Shown: one piece after another, positions 24,225-31,375 of the stretch
How positions within the stretch are numbered: position 1 is the first letter of the stretch
Layout of the letters: each line of letters starts with the position of its first letter
From: Bhargavaea ullalensis
Lineage (GTDB): Bacteria; Bacillota; Bacilli; Bacillales_A; Planococcaceae
Assembly (NCBI RefSeq): GCF_040545425.1
Contig: NZ_JBEPLW010000022.1
Strand: one strand, 5' to 3'
DNA: 38,908 nucleotides
Notes under the pieces: model-generated
What the model was told of the DNA's origin: nothing
The model's input: the letters and a program-made list of their open reading frames with translations, nothing else
The model's database searches: none
Translations under genes and position numbers: made by a program

Positions 24225-25292
24225 TCACTCAGTGCCCTGCAGCCGGTACAGTTCGCTGATTGGCACGAACAGGCCGACTTTTCCTTCCGACTCGTGCTCC
24301 AGCGTCGCGAAGATGATGCCGACCACGAGTCCGTCTCGGTCGAGCACCGGGCTGCCGCTGTTGCCCCGGTAGACCGGCGCTTTCATCATAATCACCGGCC
24401 GGTCCATTCCTGCCAGTGTGATCGGGCCGATGACTGTTCCCTCATTTGCCACGCCCCGGAAGCTGAGCGGATTGCCGATGAACGTGACCGGATCGCCTTC
24501 CATCAAGTCCAACGATTCCGCGAGTTTCAGGGAAGGAAGGCCTTTTTCGCCGGTTTCCAGGACAGCCATGTCCATGTCGGGATACGATTCCGTCACATCT
24601 GCCATGAACCGCCGATCATCTGAAAGGACGACCGAGACCCGGTCATACCCCTCGACCACGTGATGGTTCGTCAGAATGGTCCCGCCATCCGAGATGATGA
24701 ACCCGGTTCCCGATCCGTCGGGGGTCACGACCGATACAACTGACTTTTTCTGAACCTGGACCGTATCCTGTTCCGACAGACGGGAAGATGTCCGGAGAAA
24801 ATCCACCGCCGCAATCGGATACAGCTCAAGAACGAAGGCGAACGTACTGACGACCATCGCCACGGAAATCATCCAGATCATTGCCTTTGTCCCGAAGGAA
24901 GGCTTTTTCGGTACGCTCCGTTCCCGGTATTCCTGCTGGAGTGCCTCACGCTGTGCGGCCAGGACAAGCCGCCGGATTTCTTCATCTTCCGGATCATCGG
25001 CTTCTTGCCCGTCCGGTGCGTCCGGCACATCCGGACCGCCGGTGCCCGGCTCGTCTTCGCCGAATTCGTAGTCTCCGTCTTCTTCTATCGGCTCCCTGGA
25101 TCCTTCGGCGATTGAATCCCAGATCACCCAGTCATCCGGTTCCCAGACATCGTCATACTCATCTTCCCAGAGATCGTCCTCATATGGAGTTTGCTCCCGT
25201 GCCGTGTGGCCGTCTCCGTCCGTTCGCTTTTCGTCTTTGGACGAGTCCCCCTGAAAATCGTTGCGTCGATCCACGCCATTCCCCACCCTCAT
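24225..25292 (-). CDS. Membrane-anchored trypsin-like (HtrA-type) serine protease without PDZ domain
   Basis: A 355-aa protein. Residues 1-110 are very acidic and probably disordered (repeated Glu/Asp with Trp, for example EDDLWEDEYDDVWEPDDW). One transmembrane helix follows at about 135-155 (AMIWMISVAMVVSTFAFVL). The outer part, from about 180, is a chymotrypsin-fold protease domain with TNHHVV (catalytic His), YPDMDMAVL (Asp) and YRGNSGSPVL (Ser). There is no PDZ domain, unlike HtrA/DegP. The protease should face outside with the acidic tail in the cytosol, which suggests a signalling or shedding role; this is inference. ATG 25292 has GGAGGAAAG upstream. No hairpin terminator follows; array D starts 60 bp past its stop. 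Confidence 0.88.
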   Translation of the reverse strand: MRVGNGVDRRNDFQGDSSKDEKRTDGDGHTAREQTPYEDDLWEDEYDDVWEPDDWVIWDSIAEGSREPIEEDGDYEFGEDEPGTGGPDVPDAPDGQEADDPEDEEIRRLVLAAQREALQQEYRERSVPKKPSFGTKAMIWMISVAMVVSTFAFVLELYPIAAVDFLRTSSRLSEQDTVQVQKKSVVSVVTPDGSGTGFIISDGGTILTNHHVVEGYDRVSVVLSDDRRFMADVTESYPDMDMAVLETGEKGLPSLKLAESLDLMEGDPVTFIGNPLSFRGVANEGTVIGPITLAGMDRPVIMMKAPVYRGNSGSPVLDRDGLVVGIIFATLEHESEGKVGLFVPISELYRLQGTE

Positions 25293-25328
25293 GCAATCTT
25301 TCCTCCATTATACATGAGGGGCGCTGAT

Positions 25329-25356
25329 TAAAAAAACGGCCGCCCGGGGGCAGCCG
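25329..25356 (-). terminator. Terminator after the 72-aa membrane protein gene
   Basis: CGGCTGCCC and GGGCGGCCG (25337-25356, minus strand, one T-G pair) are followed by about seven T on the minus strand. Confidence 0.85.
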
Positions 25357-25370
25357 CGTGAGTCAAAGCG

Positions 25371-25589
25371 CTATCTTCCAAGGGAATGCAGCAGCCTGAA
25401 CAGCGCTTTGAAAATGATGGCGAGCGCAAACAAAGCGATCGCCACGACAACAAGAATCGCCAGAATCCCGAGCAGGCCTCCGATTGCCAGGACATGCGGC
25501 AACAGGAATATGAGCCCGAGCAGGGCGAAGCCGGCGAGGATGGCTGCAAGGTAGAGGCAGACGAGCGGGTTGCAGGAACAGTTTGCCAT
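25371..25589 (-). CDS. Small membrane protein with N-terminal Cys motif, 72 aa
   Basis: I do not recognise a named family. The protein starts MANCSCNPLVCLYLAA, with three Cys in the first eleven residues. It then consists almost wholly of two hydrophobic helices (about residues 10-35 and 38-62) joined by a Gly-rich turn (AIGGLLGI), ending in a basic tail (RLLHSLGR). The start at ATG 25589 is well supported: GGAGGAGGTGA lies five to ten bases upstream, one of the best ribosome sites in the window. A longer frame starting six codons earlier would lose that site. A terminator follows directly. The strong translation signal argues for a real, possibly abundant, small protein. Confidence 0.75.
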   Translation of the reverse strand: MANCSCNPLVCLYLAAILAGFALLGLIFLLPHVLAIGGLLGILAILVVVAIALFALAIIFKALFRLLHSLGR

Positions 25590-25687
25590 TATGTTCACCT
25601 CCTCCATTTACCATATGCCGTGCCGGCGGAACCGGCGGGGCGAATGGCGGGGAGGTGATAGATTTGAAAGGGGACTGTCCGGGTTCG

Positions 25688-26443
25688 TCAGATCGAGTAG
25701 TTGTATTCCTCCGGCAGCACCCGGCGCAGGAACTGCCGCGTTCGCTCCTCCTTCGGCCGTCCGAAGATATCCTCCGGTGTGCCGGATTCGACGACGACCC
25801 CGCCGTCCATGAAGACGACCCGGCTGGCGACTTCTTTTGCAAACTGCATTTCATGCGTGACGACAAGCATTGTCGTGCCGTCCGCGGCGATCTGGCGCAT
25901 CACTCCCAGCACTTCTCCGACCAGTTCGGGATCAAGCGCGGACGTCGGTTCATCAAACAAAATCACTTCCGGATCGAGCGCGAGCGCACGGGCGATGCCG
26001 ACCCGCTGCTGCTGGCCGCCGGAAAGCTGGACGGGATAAGCGTCCAGTTTGTCGGAAAGCCCGACTTTGTCGAGTGCCCGGCGCGCCTTCTCCCGTGCCG
26101 CCTCTTTCGGGATTCTCCGGCCGGTGACAAGACCCTCCATCACATTCTCCAGCGCGGTTTTGTTGTTGAACAGGTTGTAGTTCTGGAAGACGAACGCAGT
26201 TTTCTGACGGACGGCATGGACTTCTTTCTTTGTGGCATTGCGAAGATCCACTTCAAGAGAAGACAAGCGCGCCGAACCCGCATCCGCCCGCTCCAGGAAA
26301 TTCAGGCAGCGGAGCAGCGTTGTCTTGCCGGAGCCGCTCGGGCCGAGGATGACGACGACATCCCCCTTGCTGATGGTGAGATCGACGCCTTTCAGGACCT
26401 CGAGCGGGCCGAATGACTTCCGGACTTCTTTGAATTCAAGCAT
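25688..26443 (-). CDS. Amino acid (cystine-type) ABC transporter ATP-binding protein
   Basis: A 251-aa ATPase of the polar amino acid uptake family. Walker A is GPSGSGKTT (about residues 34-42), the signature is LSGGQQQR, Walker B is VILFDEPTSALD, and the H-loop is VVTHEM. It would couple ATP hydrolysis to import by the two permeases encoded upstream, like TcyN/YtmN and GlnQ. ATG 26443 has AAAGGGG eight bases upstream. It is the last gene of a five-gene operon (enzyme, binding protein, two permeases, ATPase). No clear terminator follows. Confidence 0.93.
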   Translation of the reverse strand: MLEFKEVRKSFGPLEVLKGVDLTISKGDVVVILGPSGSGKTTLLRCLNFLERADAGSARLSSLEVDLRNATKKEVHAVRQKTAFVFQNYNLFNNKTALENVMEGLVTGRRIPKEAAREKARRALDKVGLSDKLDAYPVQLSGGQQQRVGIARALALDPEVILFDEPTSALDPELVGEVLGVMRQIAADGTTMLVVTHEMQFAKEVASRVVFMDGGVVVESGTPEDIFGRPKEERTRQFLRRVLPEEYNYSI

Positions 26444-26457
26444 CGGATTGCCCCTTT

Positions 26458-27171
26458 TCAAGCATGCCGCACCATGAAGCGCGAAGCACGCTGTTCGTAT
26501 TTCTTGAATGCAAACTCCACGAGCATGCAGAGAATCAGGTACACGAGGAAAATGTCGATGTATGCTTCGATGTAATTGTATCCGGCGTTCGCCGCGACTT
26601 TCGCCTTCAGGGTGATTTCCTGGAGGGAGAGCGCATAGCCGAGCGACGTGGCCTTGATCAGGTTGACCGTGGCGGTCGCCAAATTCGGAAGCGCCGACAC
26701 GAGTGCCTGCGGAACGATGATCCGGCGGAACGCCTGGAATCCCGTCAGGCCGACCGACCAAGCCGCCTCGAGCTGGCCGCGATCGACCGTGGCCAGTGCC
26801 GAGCGGAACACTTCCGACAAGATGGCCGTCGTGCTGAACGTGAACACAATAAAGGCATACCAGATCGGATTGATCTCATACACATTCGCCCGGATGCCGT
26901 ACTTCTCGAAGAAAGCGGTCAGGAAAAGCGGGACGCTGGCATACGTGATGAAGATCTGCACGATGATCGGCGTTCCCCGGACGAACGAGACATACACTTT
27001 TGCCAATTCACGCAGAACCGGGATTTCACGGATCCTCGAAAGGGCCAGAAGGAATCCGGCCGGAACCGACAAGAGGAGCGCCACGGCCGTGACGGCAAGC
27101 GTCACCGGCACACCGGACAGCGCGGTGAAAAACGTTTCGATCAGGAAGGGGATGTTCAGGCTCTGCTGCAT
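26458..27171 (-). CDS. Amino acid ABC transporter permease (second)
   Basis: A 237-aa inner-membrane permease of the HisMQ family with about five helices. The EAA loop reads EAAWSVGLTGFQAFRRIIVPQA (about residue 145), the contact site for the ATPase. N-terminal VRGTPIIVQIF is the typical family motif. It pairs with the other permease to form the channel, resembling TcyL/TcyM. ATG 27171 has AAGGAGGT seven bases upstream. There is a 14-bp gap to the ATPase gene. Confidence 0.92.
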   Translation of the reverse strand: MQQSLNIPFLIETFFTALSGVPVTLAVTAVALLLSVPAGFLLALSRIREIPVLRELAKVYVSFVRGTPIIVQIFITYASVPLFLTAFFEKYGIRANVYEINPIWYAFIVFTFSTTAILSEVFRSALATVDRGQLEAAWSVGLTGFQAFRRIIVPQALVSALPNLATATVNLIKATSLGYALSLQEITLKAKVAANAGYNYIEAYIDIFLVYLILCMLVEFAFKKYEQRASRFMVRHA

Positions 27172-27187
27172 TTTCCGGCACCTCCTT

Positions 27188-27898
27188 TCAAGCGGCCTTC
27201 ACGGTGCGCCGCCCCTTGCCGAGCCGCTTTTCGAGGAAACCGAAAAACTGCCCGATCAAGATCGACAACACCCAGTAAAGGAGCGCCAGGGCGATAAACA
27301 CTTCCAGGGCGTGGGCGTTGAAATTTGCCGCCACGATCAGATTGGCCTTGCCGACGATATCGATCAGGCCGATCGTATAGGCGAGCGCCCCTTCCTGAAG
27401 AAGGGCGATGAGCCCGTTTGCGAAATTCGGAAGCGCCACCACTGCGGCCTGCGGCAACACAATCCGCCGGTAGGCCTGCAATGGGCTCAGCCCGACGCTC
27501 ACCGCCGCCTCATACTGCCCGCGGTTGATCGCCAAAATCGCCGAGCGGGCCACTTCCGACAGGATCGCGGCGAACTGCAGGGTGAACGTGATGACGACGA
27601 AAACCGCGGTATGGACATCGTGCAGGTTGAGCCCGAACTGCCCGGCGAGAAACGGCACGCCGTAATAGACAAGGAACAGAAGGACGATCGACGGCGTGCA
27701 CCGCATGATCGTCGTGTATCCGTCGGCCAGTCTGCGGGCGGTCCCGCTTTGGCCGAGCTTCGCTGCGGCGAGAAGCAGTCCGGCCGCGGTGCCGAACAGG
27801 ACCGACAGGCCGGCGACGAGAAACGTCACACCGAGGAACGGAAGCAACTGGGGAAACGAACTCCAGATATATGAAGCGTCAAAATACTTTTCAATCAT
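27188..27898 (-). CDS. Amino acid ABC transporter permease (first)
   Basis: A 236-aa HisMQ-family permease. It has the EAA motif YEAAVSVGLSPLQAYRRIVLPQA (split here for length: the EAAVSVG core near residue 130) and the family motif MRCTPSIVLLF near residue 65. It is homologous to but distinct from the neighbouring permease, so the channel is a heterodimer. Two in-frame permeases plus one ATPase and one lipoprotein is the TcyJ-N arrangement. The ribosome site before ATG 27898 is weak, and the gene lies only 15 bp after the binding-protein stop, suggesting translational coupling. Confidence 0.92.
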   Translation of the reverse strand: MIEKYFDASYIWSSFPQLLPFLGVTFLVAGLSVLFGTAAGLLLAAAKLGQSGTARRLADGYTTIMRCTPSIVLLFLVYYGVPFLAGQFGLNLHDVHTAVFVVITFTLQFAAILSEVARSAILAINRGQYEAAVSVGLSPLQAYRRIVLPQAAVVALPNFANGLIALLQEGALAYTIGLIDIVGKANLIVAANFNAHALEVFIALALLYWVLSILIGQFFGFLEKRLGKGRRTVKAA

Positions 27899-27913
27899 CT
27901 GCCGGGCCGCCCG

Positions 27914-28762
27914 TTACCGCTCGGCGCTTTCCAGCACGTCAAACAAGTTGCGCCCGTAGAATTTCTCGCTCAGTTCCTCCAGCTTTTTGTCTTTCTTCAG
28001 CTGCTCGATTGCCCCGTCATAGGCTGCGGCGAGGTCTTTTTCGTTCCGGTTGAACAGCGGCCATGTTTTGATCACGGCGAATTCGTTGTAGACCACTTCG
28101 TCTTTCAAGTGGTGATACGGCCCGTCTTCCGCCGTCACCTGCTTTTCAAACGGCCCCTCGATCATGACGCCGCCGTCGACCCGTCCTTCATTGACCCATT
28201 GGACGACGTCGACCGTGAACGAATCCCCGGCCTTCAGCTTCACCTGGTTGTCCGGGTGGGCCAGGTTGTATTCCTCGATGACGGTGTACTGTGCGTTATT
28301 CGCCGCAATCGGGGCGAGCGAGTAGCCGGCAGAGGCGAAGTCTTCGAGAGACTTGATCGCTTCATCCTCTTTTCGGAGGACGAGCCCCGCGCTGCTCAGC
28401 CCGAGAAACTGTTCGGGATAAAGGAACTTTTTCGTCCTCTCTTCCGTCCAGAACGCGTTTTTCACCCCCGCCTGGAATTTGCCCTGTTCGACGCCGATGA
28501 GGAGGTCGTCGCTTGTCGTGCCGACGAATTCAAACTCGTATTCGGGCAGTGCTTCATCCACGAGTTTCATCACTTCCACGTCATAGCCGGTCGGATTCCC
28601 GTTTTCATCAAGCCACGACATCGGCTTGGAAGACTGGTCGTACGCGATTTTCACTTTCCGGACGCCGTCCTCATCCGCCGCTTTTCCCGCTCCGCAACCC
28701 GCAAGCAGAAGCGCCGCTGACGCTCCGAGCATGAACACTTTTAAACGTTTGCCGAATTTCAT
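27914..28762 (-). CDS. Amino acid ABC transporter substrate-binding lipoprotein (cystine-type)
   Basis: A 282-aa solute-binding protein with a lipoprotein signal: basic start MKFGKRLKV, a hydrophobic core, and lipobox LLAGC with the modified Cys near residue 23. The mature part has the family 3 features KPMSWLDENGNPTGYDVEVM and a C-terminal two-lobe end FYGRNLFDV. It would capture the substrate outside the membrane. The nearest functional types I recognise are TcyJ/TcyK (cystine) and related sulfur-compound binders; cognate substrate is inference from operon context. The start ATG overlaps the stop of the upstream oxidoreductase gene (ATGA), and GGGGGGAA provides the ribosome site. Confidence 0.9.
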   Translation of the reverse strand: MKFGKRLKVFMLGASAALLLAGCGAGKAADEDGVRKVKIAYDQSSKPMSWLDENGNPTGYDVEVMKLVDEALPEYEFEFVGTTSDDLLIGVEQGKFQAGVKNAFWTEERTKKFLYPEQFLGLSSAGLVLRKEDEAIKSLEDFASAGYSLAPIAANNAQYTVIEEYNLAHPDNQVKLKAGDSFTVDVVQWVNEGRVDGGVMIEGPFEKQVTAEDGPYHHLKDEVVYNEFAVIKTWPLFNRNEKDLAAAYDGAIEQLKKDKKLEELSEKFYGRNLFDVLESAER

Positions 28763-29976
28763 TTCATTTCCCCCCTGATTGGATTTGCTTTTTGGCGGTG
28801 GCCGTTTTGGACAGAATTTCGCCGGCGGACAGATTCGATGGCGGACTCTGCAAGCGCGCGGATGGTGATGTCATCCGCCGGCGGATTGTGGAGGCCGGCA
28901 CGGACATTCCGGTACAGCCGCTGGAGCGGATTTGTGCGTTGCAGGCTTTTGGCGCCGGCAATCCGCATTGCCTTGTCAACGATGGAAACAGCGGCGTTCG
29001 TCACGGCCGTCTTCGCCGCGGGTACTTCATTTGTCAGGAACGGACGGCGATCCGGATTGTCCCAGGCTTGCGCAACGCTGTAAATCAAATGGCGGGCCTG
29101 TGTGAGTTCCAACTCAATCTCCCCGATGAGCGAGCGGACATTCGGCAGTTCGCTGATCGGCCCCTTGATGCTGTTCGGCGAGTGTTGATCGGCAAATGAA
29201 ATCGCATAGTCCCGTGCCGCCTGGGCAATTCCCAGATAAGTGGCCGGAATATGGAGAAGCCAGCCGTCAAACTTCGGACCGCCGGAAGATTTTCCGGGCA
29301 GCTCCACCAGCGCCTCTTCACCGACACGGACATTGTCGAGCACCAGGTCATGGCTCCCGGTCCCTCTCATCGAAATCACATCCCAGGTTTCTTCGACCTG
29401 CAGGCCGTCCAGGTCTTTATGCAACAGGAAAAACCCGATCTGCTCCTGATCCTCCACCCATGCCGATGTGATGAAATAAGTCAAGGTAGGGGAGCCGGTC
29501 GTGAAGGCCTTCCGTCCGTTCAGAAGATAGGAGCCTCCGTCACGAACAGCGGTCGTTCCCGGCCGACCGCCGCGGGAAGGACTGCCGGTGACCGCTTCGC
29601 TGACCGAACGGTTGACGAGCGCCCCTCCGAGCAGTTCATCTGCAAAAAAACGAAGCATTTCCGGTGTCCAGTCCCGCTTCTCGAAAATACTGCCGGCAAT
29701 GCCCAGGTTCCAGCCGATGGAAAGAGCCACATTTTCATCGTACTTGGCGATCGTTTCCTGAAACAGCACCATTTCGTACACGCCAATCCCGGTACCGCCG
29801 AACGCTTCCGGAACGGCGAGCGCCGTGTAGCCGGAAGCGGCCAGTTCTCGAATCTGCTTTTCCGGATATTCTCCGTCTTCATCGCGCTGCTGGGCATTTT
29901 CGGCAAACTGTCGGCCGAGTGTTTCCAGCCGCTCCGCCCACTGTCTCTGTTGCTCTGTTTGAATCCATAAATTCAC
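28759..29976 (-). CDS. Acyl-CoA dehydrogenase-fold flavoprotein, SfnB/DszC-like sulfur acquisition oxidoreductase
   Basis: A 405-aa protein of the acyl-CoA dehydrogenase fold. It shows the FAD-contact region EAFGGTGIGVYE, the mid-domain strand segment YLLNGRKAFTTGSP, VISMRGTGSHDL near residue 205, and a C-terminal helical domain with RLYRNVRAGLHNPPADD in place of the RDxR/HP motif. This pattern fits the DszC/SfnB monooxygenase branch rather than beta-oxidation enzymes. With a cystine-type ABC importer behind it, a role in releasing sulfur from an imported organosulfur compound is the best reading. The start is GTG 29976 with GGAGG eight bases upstream. It heads the operon, whose promoter lies at 30103-30131. 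Confidence 0.85.
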   Translation of the reverse strand: MNLWIQTEQQRQWAERLETLGRQFAENAQQRDEDGEYPEKQIRELAASGYTALAVPEAFGGTGIGVYEMVLFQETIAKYDENVALSIGWNLGIAGSIFEKRDWTPEMLRFFADELLGGALVNRSVSEAVTGSPSRGGRPGTTAVRDGGSYLLNGRKAFTTGSPTLTYFITSAWVEDQEQIGFFLLHKDLDGLQVEETWDVISMRGTGSHDLVLDNVRVGEEALVELPGKSSGGPKFDGWLLHIPATYLGIAQAARDYAISFADQHSPNSIKGPISELPNVRSLIGEIELELTQARHLIYSVAQAWDNPDRRPFLTNEVPAAKTAVTNAAVSIVDKAMRIAGAKSLQRTNPLQRLYRNVRAGLHNPPADDITIRALAESAIESVRRRNSVQNGHRQKANPIRGEMK

Positions 29977-30014
29977 GCTGAACGCCTCCTCCGATAATGT
30001 ATAATATTAAATGT

Positions 30015-30027
30015 TAAGTGGAATAGT
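30015..30027. promoter_or_regulatory. Shared 13-mer upstream of a sulfur operon
   Basis: TAAGTGGAATAGT (minus strand ACTATTCCACTTA) occurs here, 39 bp before the operon start. The identical 13-mer is at 33910-33922, upstream of the metI S-box leader. It is a candidate binding site for a sulfur regulator such as CymR; I cannot match it firmly to a known consensus. Confidence 0.45.
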
Positions 30028-30046
30028 CGGGATTTGAGCCAAATAA

Positions 30047-30078
30047 TTTTTCGGGCCTGTGATCAAGGGCCCGAAAAA
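30047..30078 (-). promoter_or_regulatory. Perfect 11-bp dyad in the sulfur operon leader
   Basis: TTTTTCGGGCC (30047-30057) and GGCCCGAAAAA (30068-30078) form a perfect inverted repeat with a 10-base loop. In the minus-strand transcript T residues precede and A residues follow the stem, so it is not an ordinary terminator. It lies between the promoter (30103) and the gene (29976). It may be an operator or RNA leader element. Confidence 0.55.
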
Positions 30079-30102
30079 AATCGTTCAACCACGATTGTCC
30101 AT

Positions 30103-30131
30103 ACTATAATGATGCATGCATGAAAAGTCAA
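30103..30131 (-). promoter_or_regulatory. Promoter of the sulfur/ABC operon
   Basis: On the minus strand: TTGACT (30131-30126), a 17-bp spacer and TATAGT (30108-30103). A leader of about 120 nt precedes the GTG start. Confidence 0.75.
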
Positions 30132-30144
30132 TATGATTTTCATC

Positions 30145-31260
30145 TTAAGCATTCAGCCGGCGTTTTTCCTCCCACCTGGCATAAAGGACGCCTGCTCCCG
30201 CGATCAGTTTGCCGGCAGCATAAGACAGCAAGATCCAAACGGTTGTCAGGATGGCGGAAAACCGGACGCTTTCCATGAAATCCGGATGAACCGGGTGGGA
30301 CCGGGCGGCAATCCAGCCGGCAAAAAGCCAGATGGCAACAATGACGGCTGCCTGGATGATCAGACGAACCAGGTAAGCCCGTTTTCGAATATGGAAAAAG
30401 AAGAACAGGGGGACCAGGAACAGAAGGACGTAGTTATATTCATCATCGGAGACGAACATCCCGTTCTCGATTTCCCAGCCCGGCATGCTCCGGACGAGCC
30501 CGATCAGCATGATCGAGAGGCAGACCATCAGGACCGCAACCCCGCTCAGGTCGAAAATCCACACATACCGCTTGCGTTCTTCTCCCGGCATGAGAAGCCT
30601 CGGCGTCGGCGGCCCGAACAGCGTGATCCGCCCGGGGACAAACGGCAGCAAAAGAGGCTCGCCGGTGAGAATCTCCCGATATTCATGCTCATCCAGCACC
30701 GGACCCAGGGCGTAGTCCGGATAATGTGCAATGTTGAAATACCCGGTCTTTACGGGGATGCCCGGCGGAAACTGTTCGTATAATTTCCAAAAATCTTCCG
30801 GGCGTTTTTCGGTGATGGAAAGCAACCGCCGTTCACCGTCCTCCCTCCACTCGGCAACCAGCCGCGGGTACTCTGCATAGAAAGGGGTTTTCCCCGCCAT
30901 GAACCGCTGGGCGTGGGGCAGGATATAAAGACTGGTCATCCGGCTGAAGGGAATTTCTTCTTTCCCCGCATCACCGGTTTTAGGCAGTGCCCATTCATGG
31001 ACGATTCCGGACCCGGTCACCTGCACGATATCTTCCCGGCGGGGAACCCGGATGGAAATTCGGAGCACCCACCAGCCGAGCGGCAACAGAAAGGCCGTGA
31101 TGGCGAGCAAGAAGAGAGCGACGGCCCACTCGCCGAGAATCAGGGTATAAATGACGCCGGCAGCTGTGAGCAGAGCTCCCGCAAGAGGCAGTGCGGACAA
31201 AAAGACGCTCAGCATCTTCAAGGGCCAATTCAGTTTCACCCGATATGTTTTTGAGGCCAT
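30145..31260 (-). CDS. Uncharacterised multi-helix membrane protein, 371 aa
   Basis: I do not recognise the family. Two N-terminal hydrophobic helices (about residues 12-60; MLSVFLSALPLAGALLTAAG and a second ending in PLGWWVLRIS) are followed by a soluble region of about 170 residues. Four more helices run from about 235 to the end (VAVLMVCLSIMLIGLV, YVLLFLVPLFFFF, LIIQAAVIVAIWLFAG, AILTTVWILLSYAAG). The soluble part contains paired strands resembling a PH-like or bPH domain (FSRMTSLYILPHAQRF, RLLSITEKRPEDFWKLYEQFPPG), which is weak inference. ATG 31260 is chosen with AAGGAG eight bases upstream; GTG 31269 abuts that site. It lies between two sulfur operons in the same direction, but with 115-bp and 168-bp gaps. 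Confidence 0.75.
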   Translation of the reverse strand: MASKTYRVKLNWPLKMLSVFLSALPLAGALLTAAGVIYTLILGEWAVALFLLAITAFLLPLGWWVLRISIRVPRREDIVQVTGSGIVHEWALPKTGDAGKEEIPFSRMTSLYILPHAQRFMAGKTPFYAEYPRLVAEWREDGERRLLSITEKRPEDFWKLYEQFPPGIPVKTGYFNIAHYPDYALGPVLDEHEYREILTGEPLLLPFVPGRITLFGPPTPRLLMPGEERKRYVWIFDLSGVAVLMVCLSIMLIGLVRSMPGWEIENGMFVSDDEYNYVLLFLVPLFFFFHIRKRAYLVRLIIQAAVIVAIWLFAGWIAARSHPVHPDFMESVRFSAILTTVWILLSYAAGKLIAGAGVLYARWEEKRRLNA

Positions 31261-31375
31261 GGAGTTCACTCCTTCCGCTTTTTATACGGAAGTGGCCGTC
31301 CGGCGGTTTCTGGTACGGAAGTCCCGTTCGGGCATTGAAAGAGAAACGCACGGATGCCCGGCCTGGTTCTTCAGT

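Noticed and set aside
23938..24372. Plus-strand frame with RYHQRF-like repeats over array D
   Set aside because: A product of 21-bp units having no stop in this frame; it runs antisense into the protease gene and has no ribosome site.
25302..25312. TATAAT directly before GGAGG of the protease gene
   Set aside because: A transcript from this -10 would start inside the ribosome site, and no -35 is seen. Not accepted as the promoter.
25583..26416. 277-aa plus-strand frame antisense to the ABC ATPase, with GGAGGTGA followed by TTG near 25671
   Set aside because: The ribosome-like site is tempting, but the translation is Arg/His-rich with no domain and mirrors a conserved ATPase on the other strand. 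Most likely chance.
30046..30081. Ordinary intrinsic terminator for the 371-aa membrane protein gene
   Set aside because: On the minus strand the stem is followed by A residues, not T, and it lies downstream of the next operon's promoter.
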